A stretch of 49,091 nt of DNA from an uncultured Phocaeicola sp. (GCA_948956705.1 CARCZS010000009.1:37586-86676), one strand, 5' to 3'. Shown: positions 8,725 to 17,941, numbered from the stretch's first letter. Notes: a model not told the origin generated them from the letters alone. Made by a program: numbers and translations.

Positions 8725-10203
8725 TTATCTTCTTAATCGTGCAACGGGAATGTTTAACTGCTGGCGGTATTTGGCTACGGTGCGGCGTGCAATGGGATAA
8801 CCTTTGCCTTTCAGCATGTCGGCCAGTTCGTCGTCAGTATAGGGTTTCTCTTTGTCTTCGTTGTCTACACATTCTTTTAATATGCGTTTTATCTCGCGAA
8901 CGGATAATTCCTCACCGTCTTCGGTGGTGTAGCCGTCGCTAAAGAAGAACTTCAACGAATAGATGCCATAGTTTGTTTGCACATATTTGCTGTTGCTGAC
9001 GCGTGAGATGGTGGAGATGTCGAGTTTGGCACGTTCTGCCACATCCTTTAGTATCATCGGTTTCAGCAGCGATTCGTCTCCTTCGAGGAAAAACGGACGT
9101 TGGATGTCGATGATGGTCTGCATGGTGGTGAGCAAAGTGTGCTGCCGTTGTTTTACGGCATTGATAAAGCCTTGTGCGGCATCTACTTTTTGTTTTAGGA
9201 ACATCAAGGCATCTTTCGATTCTTTGCTTTGGTTTTCTTTATTACGTGTATGCTCGTCCAATAGCTCGGTAAACTCCCGGCTGAGGCGCAGTTCGGGAAC
9301 ATTATGATTGTTCAGATTGAGGGTAATGGTGCCGTCTTCCAACGTCTCTACAATAAAGTCGGGAATAATCTGTTGGAAGTTCCGTCCCATCGCTTCGCCC
9401 AATGAACTTCCCGGACGCGGGTTTAATTTGGTGAGCTCGGCCAATGCTTCGTTGTATTGTTCTTCGGTGATGCCCAGTTTCTGAATTATTTTGTCTTTGT
9501 TCTTGCGGGTAAACTCATCACAGCATTTTCCGATAATATCCAGTTCTATCTGTTTTAGCGAGGAATCTGCTTTACGGTTGATTTGAATGAGCAGGCACTC
9601 TTGGAGACTGCGTGCACCGATGCCGGCCGGGTCGAAATCCTGAATGATTTCGAGTATCTTGTTCAGTTCATTCTCAGTGGTGTAGATTCCACGATAAATG
9701 GCAAGCTCGTCCATGATGGATTCTATGCTTTTGCGCAGGAGTCCGTCATCATCCAACGAGCCAATCAGGTATTCGGCTATGTCGCGCTGTTCATCAGTCA
9801 GGTCTTGCATGGCAAGCTGCTCTTTTAATATCTCGTAGAAGGAAACAGCGTCCGAGAAGGGTATCTCTTCGGCTACCCCCTCACGGCTGCGGTTGTGTTC
9901 CTGCAATTTATAATCGGGGATGTCATCTTCGGTACGGTAATCTCCCAACGAGATGTCATCGTTGGAGTAATCAGGGTTATCGTTATTATCTTCGTTTCCC
10001 TCAAAGTCAGTACTCTCTTCCCCGTTTTCGGGTGTTTCTCTCCCTTCCTCCAGGGCCGGATTGTCCAGTATCTCAGAATGAATACGTTCCTCCAGCTCCA
10101 CGGTGGGCAATTCCAACAACTTCACAACAAGAATTTGTTGTGGCGACAGTGTCTGTACTTGTTGTTGGGCTTGTGTTTGTACTTGACGTGAGCCTTGTGC
10201 CAT
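8725..10203 (-). CDS. rpoN: RNA polymerase sigma-54 factor
   Basis: The alternative sigma factor that recognises -24/-12 promoters and needs AAA+ activators. It has 492 residues. Region I is glutamine-rich (MAQGSRQVQTQAQQQ, then LSPQQILVVKLLELP, residues about 1-50). Region II is strongly acidic (about 55-100). The core-binding region follows (FDPAGIGARSLQECL). The HTH is about 385-440, and the RpoN box ARRTVAKYR lies at residues 472-480. No sigma-54 activator gene is visible nearby. A minus-strand TACTTTTG box at 10227-10234 is a reasonable promoter. Confidence 0.97.
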   Translation of the reverse strand: MAQGSRQVQTQAQQQVQTLSPQQILVVKLLELPTVELEERIHSEILDNPALEEGRETPENGEESTDFEGNEDNNDNPDYSNDDISLGDYRTEDDIPDYKLQEHNRSREGVAEEIPFSDAVSFYEILKEQLAMQDLTDEQRDIAEYLIGSLDDDGLLRKSIESIMDELAIYRGIYTTENELNKILEIIQDFDPAGIGARSLQECLLIQINRKADSSLKQIELDIIGKCCDEFTRKNKDKIIQKLGITEEQYNEALAELTKLNPRPGSSLGEAMGRNFQQIIPDFIVETLEDGTITLNLNNHNVPELRLSREFTELLDEHTRNKENQSKESKDALMFLKQKVDAAQGFINAVKQRQHTLLTTMQTIIDIQRPFFLEGDESLLKPMILKDVAERAKLDISTISRVSNSKYVQTNYGIYSLKFFFSDGYTTEDGEELSVREIKRILKECVDNEDKEKPYTDDELADMLKGKGYPIARRTVAKYRQQLNIPVARLRR

Positions 10204-10226
10204 AATCTCTTTACTCTTTTTGAGGG

Positions 10227-10234
10227 CAAAAGTA
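10227..10234 (-). promoter_or_regulatory. Bacteroides -7 promoter element for rpoN
   Basis: TACTTTTG on the minus strand matches TAnnTTTG and lies 24 bp upstream of the rpoN start. No convincing -33 TTTG was found. Confidence 0.5.
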
Positions 10235-10298
10235 GCGATTTGTATCGTAATAATCTTCCTTTTTGCCGGGATAATTTTAGGAGTTCACCCTAATATTA

Positions 10299-11963
10299 CT
10301 AATAATTGAAGCTACTTCCGCCCAAGAATTCTCTTAATAAAGAGGTTGGAGGCAATTCTTTGTCTTGTACGGATACAAAATATTCGAGGAACTTACGGAG
10401 GCGGTAGGCTTCCGAGTATTCCGGTCGGTTATTGGGCACTTTCCGCAGAATAGGTTCCAGATAATCCTTTAAAACGGCCAGTTCGAACAGTAATGCCGAG
10501 TTGAACATGGCATCTGCATTCTCCTGATAGGGGAAAATCCATTTGTCTTCTCCGGCACGCACGCTGGGCCAGCGGCTGATGGTATCTTCCGCCGAATATC
10601 CACGGTATTTGTAGTCACGGACAATGCGGCGCAGCAGACGATTGTCGGTGGTAGGGATATAGTTGTGGTTGTCCAACAGGATGGTGGTCAGGGCGGATAC
10701 ATATATCTTATATTTATTTTCAGCCGGAATATGCGGTGTCAGTTCTGGATTCAATGCATGAATGCCTTCCAAAATCAGTATCATATTATCATCTATCTTC
10801 AGATAGTCTCCCTTGAATTCACGTCGGCCGGTGGAGAAATTAAAACGGGGCAGTTCTATTTGCTCTCCACGCAGCAAGGCTTCCAGTTGTTGGTTAAAAA
10901 ACTCCAAGTCCAAGGCATAAAGGGATTCATAGTCATAGTTGCCGTTCTCATCTTTGGGTGTATCTTCCCGGTTCACGAAATAATCATCCAACGAAATAGG
11001 ATAAGGTCTCAGTCCGTTGGCCATAAGCTGGATGCTGAGTCGTTTACTGAATGTTGTTTTTCCTGATGAGGAGGGGCCGGATATCAAAATCAGTTTGACA
11101 CCCCGGCCGTTCTTTCCGCGATTATAGATTTCATCGGCTATGTTTGAAATCTTTTTTTCCTGCAGTGCTTCGGATACATTGATTAAGTCAGTGGCATGAC
11201 CATTGTTGCAGGCTACATTGAAGTCGCCTACAGTGCCTATACCCAGAATCTGGTTCCAACGGCGGTGTTCCTTAAATACTTCCAACATTTTTTCCTGCTT
11301 CACGACTTCTTCCAGCTTGTCGGGGTTTTGTCGGTTGGGAACACGAAGTAACAGCCCGTCATAGTATTTCACTATATCGAACAGACGAATGTATCCGGTA
11401 CTGGGCAGTAGACTACCGTAATAATAGTCTATGCTGTCGCTCAGCGTATAATAAAAGGAGTAAAGATTGCCCGAAGTTTCAAGCAATTTCACTTTATCCA
11501 TCATCCCTTTTTGGCGGAATAGCTCTACCACTTCGGTGGTCTGACATTCAAAGCGGTGGAAGGGAATATCTTCTTCGATAATTTCCTGCATACGCTTCTT
11601 GATGCGTTGTACATCGTCCAATCCTATCTCTCTGCCGATATGCAAATCGCAATAATATCCTTTGGAGACAGGATGTTCCAGCATGATGCTTCCGTCAGGA
11701 TAGAGGTCTTCGACGGCTTTGCACAACACAAAGCATAGTGAGCGGACATAAGTGCGCATACCCGAAGAACTCAATATATTCAGGAACTCTACATCCTTGT
11801 TGTTATAGGCCCTGTAGTTGAGCCCTTCTACTTTATTATTGACTTTGGCACTGACGGGCCCATAAGGAATATCTAAATTAAATCCATTATAAATATCCAA
11901 AAGTGAGCTTCCGATTGGGAAACTTTTAATAATATTGTTATTTTTGCAACATATTTGTAACAT
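10299..11963 (-). CDS. Nucleoside kinase: TGS / ThrRS-like N-terminus fused to uridine-kinase domain
   Basis: A protein of 554 residues in three parts. Residues about 1-60 look like a TGS domain. Residues about 65-220 resemble the second additional domain of threonyl-tRNA synthetase (HPVSKGYYCDLH). The C-terminal half is a phosphoribulokinase/uridine kinase domain with P-loop G296-P-S-S-S-G-K-T-T304 and the substrate region PISLDDYFVNRE. Such proteins are annotated as nucleoside kinases (uridine/cytidine kinase) and are common in Bacteroidetes and Firmicutes. The likely reaction is phosphorylation of a nucleoside by NTP. The fused ThrRS-editing-like part suggests an extra RNA or nucleotide-binding role, which is inference. 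It is monocistronic by spacing, 95 bp from rpoN and divergent from the phosphate transporter genes. Confidence 0.88.
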   Translation of the reverse strand: MLQICCKNNNIIKSFPIGSSLLDIYNGFNLDIPYGPVSAKVNNKVEGLNYRAYNNKDVEFLNILSSSGMRTYVRSLCFVLCKAVEDLYPDGSIMLEHPVSKGYYCDLHIGREIGLDDVQRIKKRMQEIIEEDIPFHRFECQTTEVVELFRQKGMMDKVKLLETSGNLYSFYYTLSDSIDYYYGSLLPSTGYIRLFDIVKYYDGLLLRVPNRQNPDKLEEVVKQEKMLEVFKEHRRWNQILGIGTVGDFNVACNNGHATDLINVSEALQEKKISNIADEIYNRGKNGRGVKLILISGPSSSGKTTFSKRLSIQLMANGLRPYPISLDDYFVNREDTPKDENGNYDYESLYALDLEFFNQQLEALLRGEQIELPRFNFSTGRREFKGDYLKIDDNMILILEGIHALNPELTPHIPAENKYKIYVSALTTILLDNHNYIPTTDNRLLRRIVRDYKYRGYSAEDTISRWPSVRAGEDKWIFPYQENADAMFNSALLFELAVLKDYLEPILRKVPNNRPEYSEAYRLRKFLEYFVSVQDKELPPTSLLREFLGGSSFNY

Positions 11964-12051
11964 AATCGTAATGTTTATTACTAACGTAGTGAAATTGGCT
12001 GTTAATTTACCGAATTAAAGGGAGATAAGCCAATTCCTACCAAATTAATTG

Positions 12052-13746
12052 ATGATGGAATATTCTTTTTATGATTTCTTAAAGCTGCTGGGTTCACTGG
12101 CGCTATTCCTTTACGGAATGAAAATCATGAGTGAGGGCCTGCAAAAGTTTGCGGGTGACAGGCTTCGTAAAATCCTCACGGCGATGACCACCAACCGGGT
12201 AACCGGAGTTCTAACAGGCGTGCTGATTACAGCATTAATCCAATCTTCTTCTGCCACTACCGTCATGGTAGTCAGCTTTGTGAATGCAGGGCTGTTGACA
12301 TTGTCACAATCCATTGGAGTAATCATGGGAGCCAATATCGGTACTACTGTAACTGCGTGGATCATATCAGCGTTGGGCTTTAAGGTAGATATCGCTGCAA
12401 TGGCTCTCCCGCTTTTAGCTGTTGGGGTGCCATTATTATTTTCAGGAAAGAGTAATCGTAAATCCATAGGGGAGTTTATTTTCGGTTTCTCTTTTTTGTT
12501 TATGGGGCTTTCGTTGCTCAAAGCAAATGCACCGGATTTGGGTAAAAACCCGGAAATGTTATCTTTCGTACAGAATTACACAGACATGGGCTTTGGCTCT
12601 GTGATGTTGTTTGTGCTGATAGGTACAATCCTGACGATGATTGTGCAGGCATCGGCTGCAACAATGGCTATTACACTCATTATGTGTGCCAATGGATGGA
12701 TTAGTTTTGAACTTGGTGCTGCTTTGGTATTGGGTGAGAATATCGGTACCACCATTACAGCTAATCTGGCTGCATTGACTGCAAATACGCAGGCTAGGAG
12801 GGCTGCCTTGGCTCACTTGGTGTTTAATGTCTTCGGAGTTATCTGGGTGTTATGTCTGTTTAAACCGTTCACAATGGGGGTATCATGGTTTGTGGAAGAT
12901 ATAATGAAAACACCGGATCCTGCTGTGGCTGTTTCTTTTAAATTATCGGCTTTCCATACGACATTTAATATATGCAATGTGCTGATTCTTATTTGGTTTG
13001 TGAAGCTGATTGAAAAAACTGTTTGCAAGATTATCCCTCAAAGAGAACAGGACGAGGAATATCGCTTGCGTTTCATTACGGGCGGTATGCTTTCTACTGC
13101 AGAACTCTCTATATTGCAGGCACGGAAGGAAATCAATCTGTTTGCAGAACGTACCCATCGTATGTTTGGTATGGTGCGTGATTTGCTGCATACGACGAAT
13201 GAGAACGATTTCAATAAGTTGTTCAGCCGTATAGAGAAGTATGAGAATATCAGTGATAGCATGGAGGTGGAGATAGCCAATTATCTGAATCAGGTTTCGG
13301 AAGGACGTTTGAGTTCTGAAAGTAAACTTCAGATTCGCTCAATGCTTCGTGAGGTGACAGAAATAGAAAGTATAGGTGACAGTTGTTATAATTTGGCTCG
13401 TACTATCAACCGTAAGTATCGCAGTGAAATGGATTTTACACAGAAACAGTATGATCATATCGAGCAGATGTTTAAACTGACGGATGATGCATTGAATCAA
13501 ATGATTGCGCTGGTGGAAGACGAACATCATACGATTGATGTGAATAAGTCTTTCAATATCGAACACGAAATCAATAACTATCGCAACCAGCTGAAGAATC
13601 AGAATGTGCTGGATGTGAATAATAAGGAGTATGATTATCAGATGGGGGTACACTATATGGATATTATTACCGAATGCGAAAAATTGGGTGACTATGTAGT
13701 CAATGTAGTGGAAGCCGGTAGTAATGTGAAGGAGAAGAAAGCATAA
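12052..13746 (+). CDS. Na+/phosphate cotransporter with PhoU-like C-terminus (first tandem copy)
   Basis: A protein of 564 residues. The frame opens at a TTG at 12049, but the ATG at 12052 (or 12055) is the natural start. The N-terminal ~320 residues are a polytopic membrane domain with two inverted Na_Pi_cotrans repeats. The first repeat has QSSSATT (about 64-70) and GANIGTTVTAW. The second has the matching QASAATMAITL and GENIGTTITAN. The C-terminal ~220 residues are cytoplasmic helical PhoU-like repeats with the E-x-x-GD-x2-Y signature (EIESIGDSCYN and CEKLGDYVVN). Predicted function is sodium-driven phosphate uptake with self-contained regulation. It is followed 84 bp later by a close paralogue. 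Confidence 0.92.
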   Translation: MMEYSFYDFLKLLGSLALFLYGMKIMSEGLQKFAGDRLRKILTAMTTNRVTGVLTGVLITALIQSSSATTVMVVSFVNAGLLTLSQSIGVIMGANIGTTVTAWIISALGFKVDIAAMALPLLAVGVPLLFSGKSNRKSIGEFIFGFSFLFMGLSLLKANAPDLGKNPEMLSFVQNYTDMGFGSVMLFVLIGTILTMIVQASAATMAITLIMCANGWISFELGAALVLGENIGTTITANLAALTANTQARRAALAHLVFNVFGVIWVLCLFKPFTMGVSWFVEDIMKTPDPAVAVSFKLSAFHTTFNICNVLILIWFVKLIEKTVCKIIPQREQDEEYRLRFITGGMLSTAELSILQARKEINLFAERTHRMFGMVRDLLHTTNENDFNKLFSRIEKYENISDSMEVEIANYLNQVSEGRLSSESKLQIRSMLREVTEIESIGDSCYNLARTINRKYRSEMDFTQKQYDHIEQMFKLTDDALNQMIALVEDEHHTIDVNKSFNIEHEINNYRNQLKNQNVLDVNNKEYDYQMGVHYMDIITECEKLGDYVVNVVEAGSNVKEKKA

Positions 13747-13830
13747 GTCCGGATTGATGTCCATGATAGGAAAGATTGAATATGAGTGCACGACAGATAA
13801 AATAGAGAGTTATATAATAAAAGTGAGATA

Positions 13831-15522
13831 ATGTCTATATTTATTTTTTTGAAACTGATAGGGTCGCTGGCTCTTCTTATGTATGGTATGAAGACCATGA
13901 GCGAAGCCTTGCAGAAACTGACGGGTGGGCAGCTTCGTCATTTTCTTGGAGCAATGACAACCAACAGGTTCACAGGACTGCTGACAGGAGCATTTGTAAC
14001 GGCTTCCGTACAGTCTTCTACTGCTACTACGGTGATGACCGTTAGTTTTGTTAATGCCGGATTGCTGACCTTGGGTCAAGCTATTTCTGTCATTATGGGA
14101 GCTAATATCGGTACTACGGTGACTGCATGGATTATGTCCGTATTTGGTTTTCAGATAGACATGAATAATCTCATTTTCCCTCTTTTTGCTTTAGCCGTTC
14201 CTCTTATTTTTTCCAGTAAAAGCCAGAAAAAGTCTTTTGGAGAATTCATCTTTGGTTTTGCATTTATGTTCTTGGGTTTGACTACATTGCGTGAAAACGC
14301 TATGCACATGGATCTGGAACACAATGCGGCTATCCTTAGTTTCATTACTTCTTGCAAGGAGTGGGGATTCCTGTCTATTCTGCTGTTTCTTTTGATTGGC
14401 GGTGTCATTACTATGTGTGCCCAATCATCGGCGGCAGTAATGGCTATTACTTTGATTCTTTGCTCTAGTGGTGTACTTGACTTGTATCTGGGTATAGCTT
14501 TGGTGATGGGCGAGAATATCGGTACGACTGTGACTTCGAATATTGCTGCATTGACGGCAAATGCTCAGGCTAGGCGCGCGGCATTGGCACACTTTATCTT
14601 TAACACATTTGGTGTGATATGGATATTGTGTATATTCCATCCGTTTGTCAATATGGTAAGTGATGTGGTCAATAGTCTTTTTCCCGGGGTGAGCCCTGAG
14701 GTGGCTATTACTTATAAACTATCTGCTTTTCACACTGCATTCAATATTTGTAATGTGCTGATTCTTATTTGGTTTATTAAACCGATAGAAAAGGTGGTAT
14801 GTTGGGTCATCAAGCCTAAGGAGGATGAAGAAGAATTCAGACTGCGTTTTATTACCGGTGGACTGTTGTCGACGGCTGAGCTTTCTATTGTCCAGGCTCG
14901 CAAAGAGATAAATTTATTTGCCGAACGTACCCGCCGTATGTTTGGCATGGTATGTGATTTGCTTCATACATCGAATGAAAATGATTTTAATAAGCTTTTC
15001 AGTCGTATTGAGAAGTATGAGAACATAAGTGACAACATGGAGTTGGAGATTGCCAATTATTTGAATCAGGTGTCTGAAGGACGTTTGAGCTCTGAAAGTA
15101 AGTTGAAGATTCGTGCCATGTTGCGCGAAGTGACGGAGATAGAAAGTATTGGTGACAGTTGTTATAACCTTGCACGTACCATTAATCATAAATATCGGGG
15201 TAATGAAGACTTTACAGAGAAACAGTATAGCCATATTCACCAAATGTTTCAGTTGACTGATGATGCTTTGAAGCAAATGGTGTCTTTAGTGGAGGATGAG
15301 GATCATCAGGTGGATGTGAATAAGTCTTTTAATATTGAGAATGAGATAAACAATTATCGTAGCCAGTTGAAGAATCAGAATGTGCTGGATGTGAACAACA
15401 AGGAGTATGATTATCAAATGGGTGTACACTATATGGACCTTATCGGTGAGTGCGAAAAATTGGGGGACTATGTGGTTAATGTAGTTGAGGCACGAACAGA
15501 TATGAAAGAAAAGAAACAGTAG
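13831..15522 (+). CDS. Na+/phosphate cotransporter with PhoU-like C-terminus (second tandem copy)
   Basis: A protein of 563 residues with the same architecture as the preceding gene: QSSTATT and GANIGTTVTAW in the first repeat, QSSAAVMAITL and GENIGTTVTSN in the second, then the PhoU-like tail. By eye the cytoplasmic tail is far more conserved between the two copies than the membrane half; the stretch from VNKSFNIE to DYVVNVVEA is nearly identical. The divergent membrane domains with a common regulatory tail suggest different ion or substrate affinity under the same control. The second repeat has QSSAAV where the first copy has QASAAT. The pair ends at a bidirectional terminator. Confidence 0.92.
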   Translation: MSIFIFLKLIGSLALLMYGMKTMSEALQKLTGGQLRHFLGAMTTNRFTGLLTGAFVTASVQSSTATTVMTVSFVNAGLLTLGQAISVIMGANIGTTVTAWIMSVFGFQIDMNNLIFPLFALAVPLIFSSKSQKKSFGEFIFGFAFMFLGLTTLRENAMHMDLEHNAAILSFITSCKEWGFLSILLFLLIGGVITMCAQSSAAVMAITLILCSSGVLDLYLGIALVMGENIGTTVTSNIAALTANAQARRAALAHFIFNTFGVIWILCIFHPFVNMVSDVVNSLFPGVSPEVAITYKLSAFHTAFNICNVLILIWFIKPIEKVVCWVIKPKEDEEEFRLRFITGGLLSTAELSIVQARKEINLFAERTRRMFGMVCDLLHTSNENDFNKLFSRIEKYENISDNMELEIANYLNQVSEGRLSSESKLKIRAMLREVTEIESIGDSCYNLARTINHKYRGNEDFTEKQYSHIHQMFQLTDDALKQMVSLVEDEDHQVDVNKSFNIENEINNYRSQLKNQNVLDVNNKEYDYQMGVHYMDLIGECEKLGDYVVNVVEARTDMKEKKQ

Positions 15523-15550
15523 TGTTTGTTGTATCTCATTATAATGATAT

Positions 15551-15596
15551 AAAAAAGAGAAGCGTGAGCCCGTTATCGGGACTCACGCTTTCTTAT
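15551..15596. terminator. Bidirectional terminator between transporter genes and FKBP genes
   Basis: A stem pairs AGCGTGAG (15561-15568) and CCCG with CGGG and CTCACGCT, with a one-base bulge. It is preceded by an A-run and followed by TTTCTTAT. It suits the convergent transporter (plus) and FKBP (minus) transcripts. Confidence 0.8.
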
Positions 15597-15617
15597 AATA
15601 GAATCATTTTTGAATGA

Positions 15618-16478
15618 TTATTTTTCGATATCAATCAATTCAACTTCGAAAATCAAAGTAGAGAAAGGTTTGATTTGACCGGCATCGCGTGAACCGTAAG
15701 CCAAATCCTGCGGGATATAAAGTTCCCATTTTGAACCGACAGGCATCATGGTCAATGCTTCTGTCCATCCTTTGATTACTTGGTTGGCACGAGTGACAAA
15801 GGGCTCTTTACGGTCGTATGAGCTATCGAACTGAGTACCGTCAATTAAAGTACCTTTATAGTTTACTTTTACAGTTGAAGAATCGGTAGGGATGGCACCT
15901 TTACCTTCTTTGATAACTTTGTATTGAAGACCGCTGGGAGTAGTCTTTACACCTTCTTTTTTTGCATTTTCAGCCAAGAATTTTTCTCCTGCAGCTTTGT
16001 TGTCTGCATATTTGGCTTCTGTTGCTTTTGCCTGAATAGCTTCTGCTTTAGTCTGAACAAACATGTTGGCTTCTTCTACAGACATAATGTTCTGCTTCTT
16101 CAGAGTTGCGACAAAACCTGCCAAGAAGTTTGCTTTGTCCAAGCTTTGAGTAGAATCGTTGCCAAATAAACGTTGGCTCATCATGTCAAACATACGGCCG
16201 CCCACTTGTTGTCCGACCTGCAGACCTACCATGTATGCAACGTCTTTGGGGCTTGTCTTGTTGGCTCCGTCTGTAACACCTTTAAGGAACTCTGCCATAT
16301 AAGTGCTGTCAACGCCTTGCTGTTGAAGATACATATCCAATCCCTGTGTGTTGGCAACACCCATCATATAAGAAAGTGAATCTACATCACTCTTCATGTT
16401 TGCTTTTGGTGCCTGAGCTGTACAAGAAGCTAAGCTGGCAGCAGCAGCGATAGCTACAAAAAAACTAATTTTTTTCAT
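15618..16478 (-). CDS. FKBP-type peptidyl-prolyl isomerase, lipoprotein
   Basis: Catalyses proline cis-trans isomerisation in the envelope. It has 286 residues. A lipoprotein signal peptide ends at LASC (Cys19). An FkpA/Mip-like dimerisation helix region spans about 28-175, and the FKBP domain covers about 180-286. That domain shows the typical VNYKGTLIDGTQFDSSY, GWTEALTMMPVGSKWELYIP, LAYGSRDAG and STLIFEVELI elements. The mature sequence after Cys is TAQAPK rather than acidic, so it is probably periplasm-facing instead of surface-exported. It lies 20 bp downstream of a second, signal-less FKBP gene. Confidence 0.93.
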   Translation of the reverse strand: MKKISFFVAIAAAASLASCTAQAPKANMKSDVDSLSYMMGVANTQGLDMYLQQQGVDSTYMAEFLKGVTDGANKTSPKDVAYMVGLQVGQQVGGRMFDMMSQRLFGNDSTQSLDKANFLAGFVATLKKQNIMSVEEANMFVQTKAEAIQAKATEAKYADNKAAGEKFLAENAKKEGVKTTPSGLQYKVIKEGKGAIPTDSSTVKVNYKGTLIDGTQFDSSYDRKEPFVTRANQVIKGWTEALTMMPVGSKWELYIPQDLAYGSRDAGQIKPFSTLIFEVELIDIEK

Positions 16479-16498
16479 TTGCCTTAAATACTTTAATA

Positions 16499-17083
16499 TT
16501 ATAATACTTCAATTAATTCTACATCGAAAATCAATGTGCTGTGAGGAGGAATCATTTCACCTGCTTGCTGTGCGCCATAAGCCAGTTCAGAAGGGATGAA
16601 TAATCTCCATTTAGAGCCTTCTGTCATTAGTTGCAAAGCTTCTACCCATCCTTTAATAACTTGGTTAACACCGAATACAGCCGGTTCACCGCGTTTGATA
16701 GAACTATCAAACAATGTTCCGTCAATCAGTGTACCTTCGTAATGACACTTCACACGGTCGGTAGCTCCCGGCTTTTTACCATTACCTTCTTTGATTATTT
16801 CATATTGCAAGCCGCTGGGGAGTGTTATAACTTCAGGTCTTTTGGCATTCTCTTCCAGAAAAGATTTGCCCTTTTCGATATTTGCTGCATTCATTTTAGT
16901 TTCCAGCTCTTCGAAATATTTGTTCACGATTTCGCGTGCCTCATTGTGACTGATAGCTGTTTCTTTTCCATCTAATACGTCTTTAATTGCCTGAGCAAAG
17001 TCATTCACGTTGATACCTTGAGCACCCATGCTCAGCAAATTTTGGCCGATTCCCAGGCCGATAGCGTAACTAAATTTATCCAT
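16499..17083 (-). CDS. FKBP-type peptidyl-prolyl isomerase, cytoplasmic
   Basis: A protein of 194 residues with no signal peptide (MDKFSYAIGLGIGQNLLSMG). It has a short Mip-like helical N-terminus, about residues 1-85, and a complete FKBP domain. The domain's hallmarks are CHYEGTLIDGTLFDSS, VIKGWVEALQLMTEGSKWRLFIP, LAYGAQQAGEMIPPHSTLIF and DVELIEVL. It is the upstream gene of a two-gene unit with the lipoprotein FKBP, giving one isomerase for each compartment. The minus-strand promoter box TACCTTTG at 17122-17129 fits this transcript. Confidence 0.93.
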   Translation of the reverse strand: MDKFSYAIGLGIGQNLLSMGAQGINVNDFAQAIKDVLDGKETAISHNEAREIVNKYFEELETKMNAANIEKGKSFLEENAKRPEVITLPSGLQYEIIKEGNGKKPGATDRVKCHYEGTLIDGTLFDSSIKRGEPAVFGVNQVIKGWVEALQLMTEGSKWRLFIPSELAYGAQQAGEMIPPHSTLIFDVELIEVL

Positions 17084-17121
17084 AACTGTTTATTTTATAA
17101 GATGTTTTTCTACAAAACGCA

Positions 17122-17129
17122 CAAAGGTA
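17122..17129 (-). promoter_or_regulatory. Bacteroides -7 promoter element for the FKBP pair
   Basis: TACCTTTG on the minus strand, 39 bp upstream of the first FKBP start codon. The -33 region is weak. Confidence 0.6.
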
Positions 17130-17174
17130 GGTCTTTTATTTGAATGATTATGATTTTAACAATTTAATTTTTCT

Positions 17175-17182
17175 TATTTTTG
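17175..17182 (+). promoter_or_regulatory. Bacteroides -7 promoter element for the sirtuin gene
   Basis: TATTTTTG matches TAnnTTTG, 29 bp before the ATG at 17212. A purine-rich GAGGAGG just before the start may act as a ribosome-binding site. Confidence 0.55.
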
Positions 17183-17211
17183 TGTGTCTAGTTTAAAGAG
17201 GAGGCCTAAAA

Positions 17212-17910
17212 ATGAAGAATTTAGTGATTCTGACCGGTGCCGGAATGAGTGCCGAAAGTGGTATTAGTACCTTTCGTGATGCGGGAGGACTATGGGATCG
17301 ATATCCTGTGGAGCAGGTGGCTACTCCGGAAGGTTATATTGCGAATCCTCAGTTGGTGATTCAGTTTTATAATGAACGGCGTAAACAGTTGTTGCAGGTT
17401 AAGCCGAACCGGGGACATGAACTGGTGGCTGAACTGGAGAAGTTTTTTAATGTAACTGTGATTACTCAGAATATTGATAATCTGCACGAACGGGCCGGTA
17501 GTGGTCATGTTATCCATTTGCATGGTGAGTTGACAAAAGTTACTTCTACTTTGCAACCCAATAATCCTAGCTATATAAAAGAATTAAAGCCGGAGGAATT
17601 TGAGGTGAAGGTGGGAGACCTTGCTGCTGACGGTTCGCAATTACGTCCTTTTATTGTATGGTTCGGTGAGTCTGTACCCATGATTGAGAAGGCCATTGAA
17701 TATGTCGAAAGTGCTGATATCTTTTTAATAATAGGAACTTCCTTGAATGTATATCCGGCAGCCGGATTGTTGAATTATGTGCCTCGTGATGTTCCTGTCT
17801 ATTTAATAGATCCCAAAGAAGTACCTATAGCTTCAGGCCGAAAAGTGTATGTCATACGCAAAGGGGCTTCGGACGGTATGGAGGAATTGAAAAAAATATT
17901 GGTGGGATAG
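17212..17910 (+). CDS. cobB: NAD-dependent protein deacylase (sirtuin, class III), zinc site absent
   Basis: Removes acyl groups from protein lysines, using NAD+ and releasing nicotinamide. It has 232 residues. The NAD-binding motifs GAGMSAESGISTFRD (about 9-23) and TQNID (86-90) and the catalytic H105 (HLHGE) are present, as are GTSLNVYPAAGL and the C-terminal strands. The Y53-x-x-R56 pair (FYNERRKQL) matches the residues that give SIRT5 and CobB-type enzymes desuccinylase/demalonylase preference. The protein has no cysteine at all. The four zinc-binding cysteines normally found in the small domain, after HLHGE, are therefore missing and replaced by a proline/asparagine-rich loop. It is the first of two short plus-strand genes, followed by rubredoxin with its own promoter. 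Confidence 0.93.
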   Translation: MKNLVILTGAGMSAESGISTFRDAGGLWDRYPVEQVATPEGYIANPQLVIQFYNERRKQLLQVKPNRGHELVAELEKFFNVTVITQNIDNLHERAGSGHVIHLHGELTKVTSTLQPNNPSYIKELKPEEFEVKVGDLAADGSQLRPFIVWFGESVPMIEKAIEYVESADIFLIIGTSLNVYPAAGLLNYVPRDVPVYLIDPKEVPIASGRKVYVIRKGASDGMEELKKILVG

Positions 17911-17911
17911 C

Positions 17912-17941
17912 TTGTACATGAACAAATTCATAGTATATTTG
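17912..17941 (+). promoter_or_regulatory. Promoter of the rubredoxin gene
   Basis: A TTG at 17912-17914, 19 bp spacing, and TATATTTG at 17934-17941 form a full Bacteroides-type promoter. It lies just after the sirtuin stop and 44 bp upstream of the rubredoxin ATG. Confidence 0.7.
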
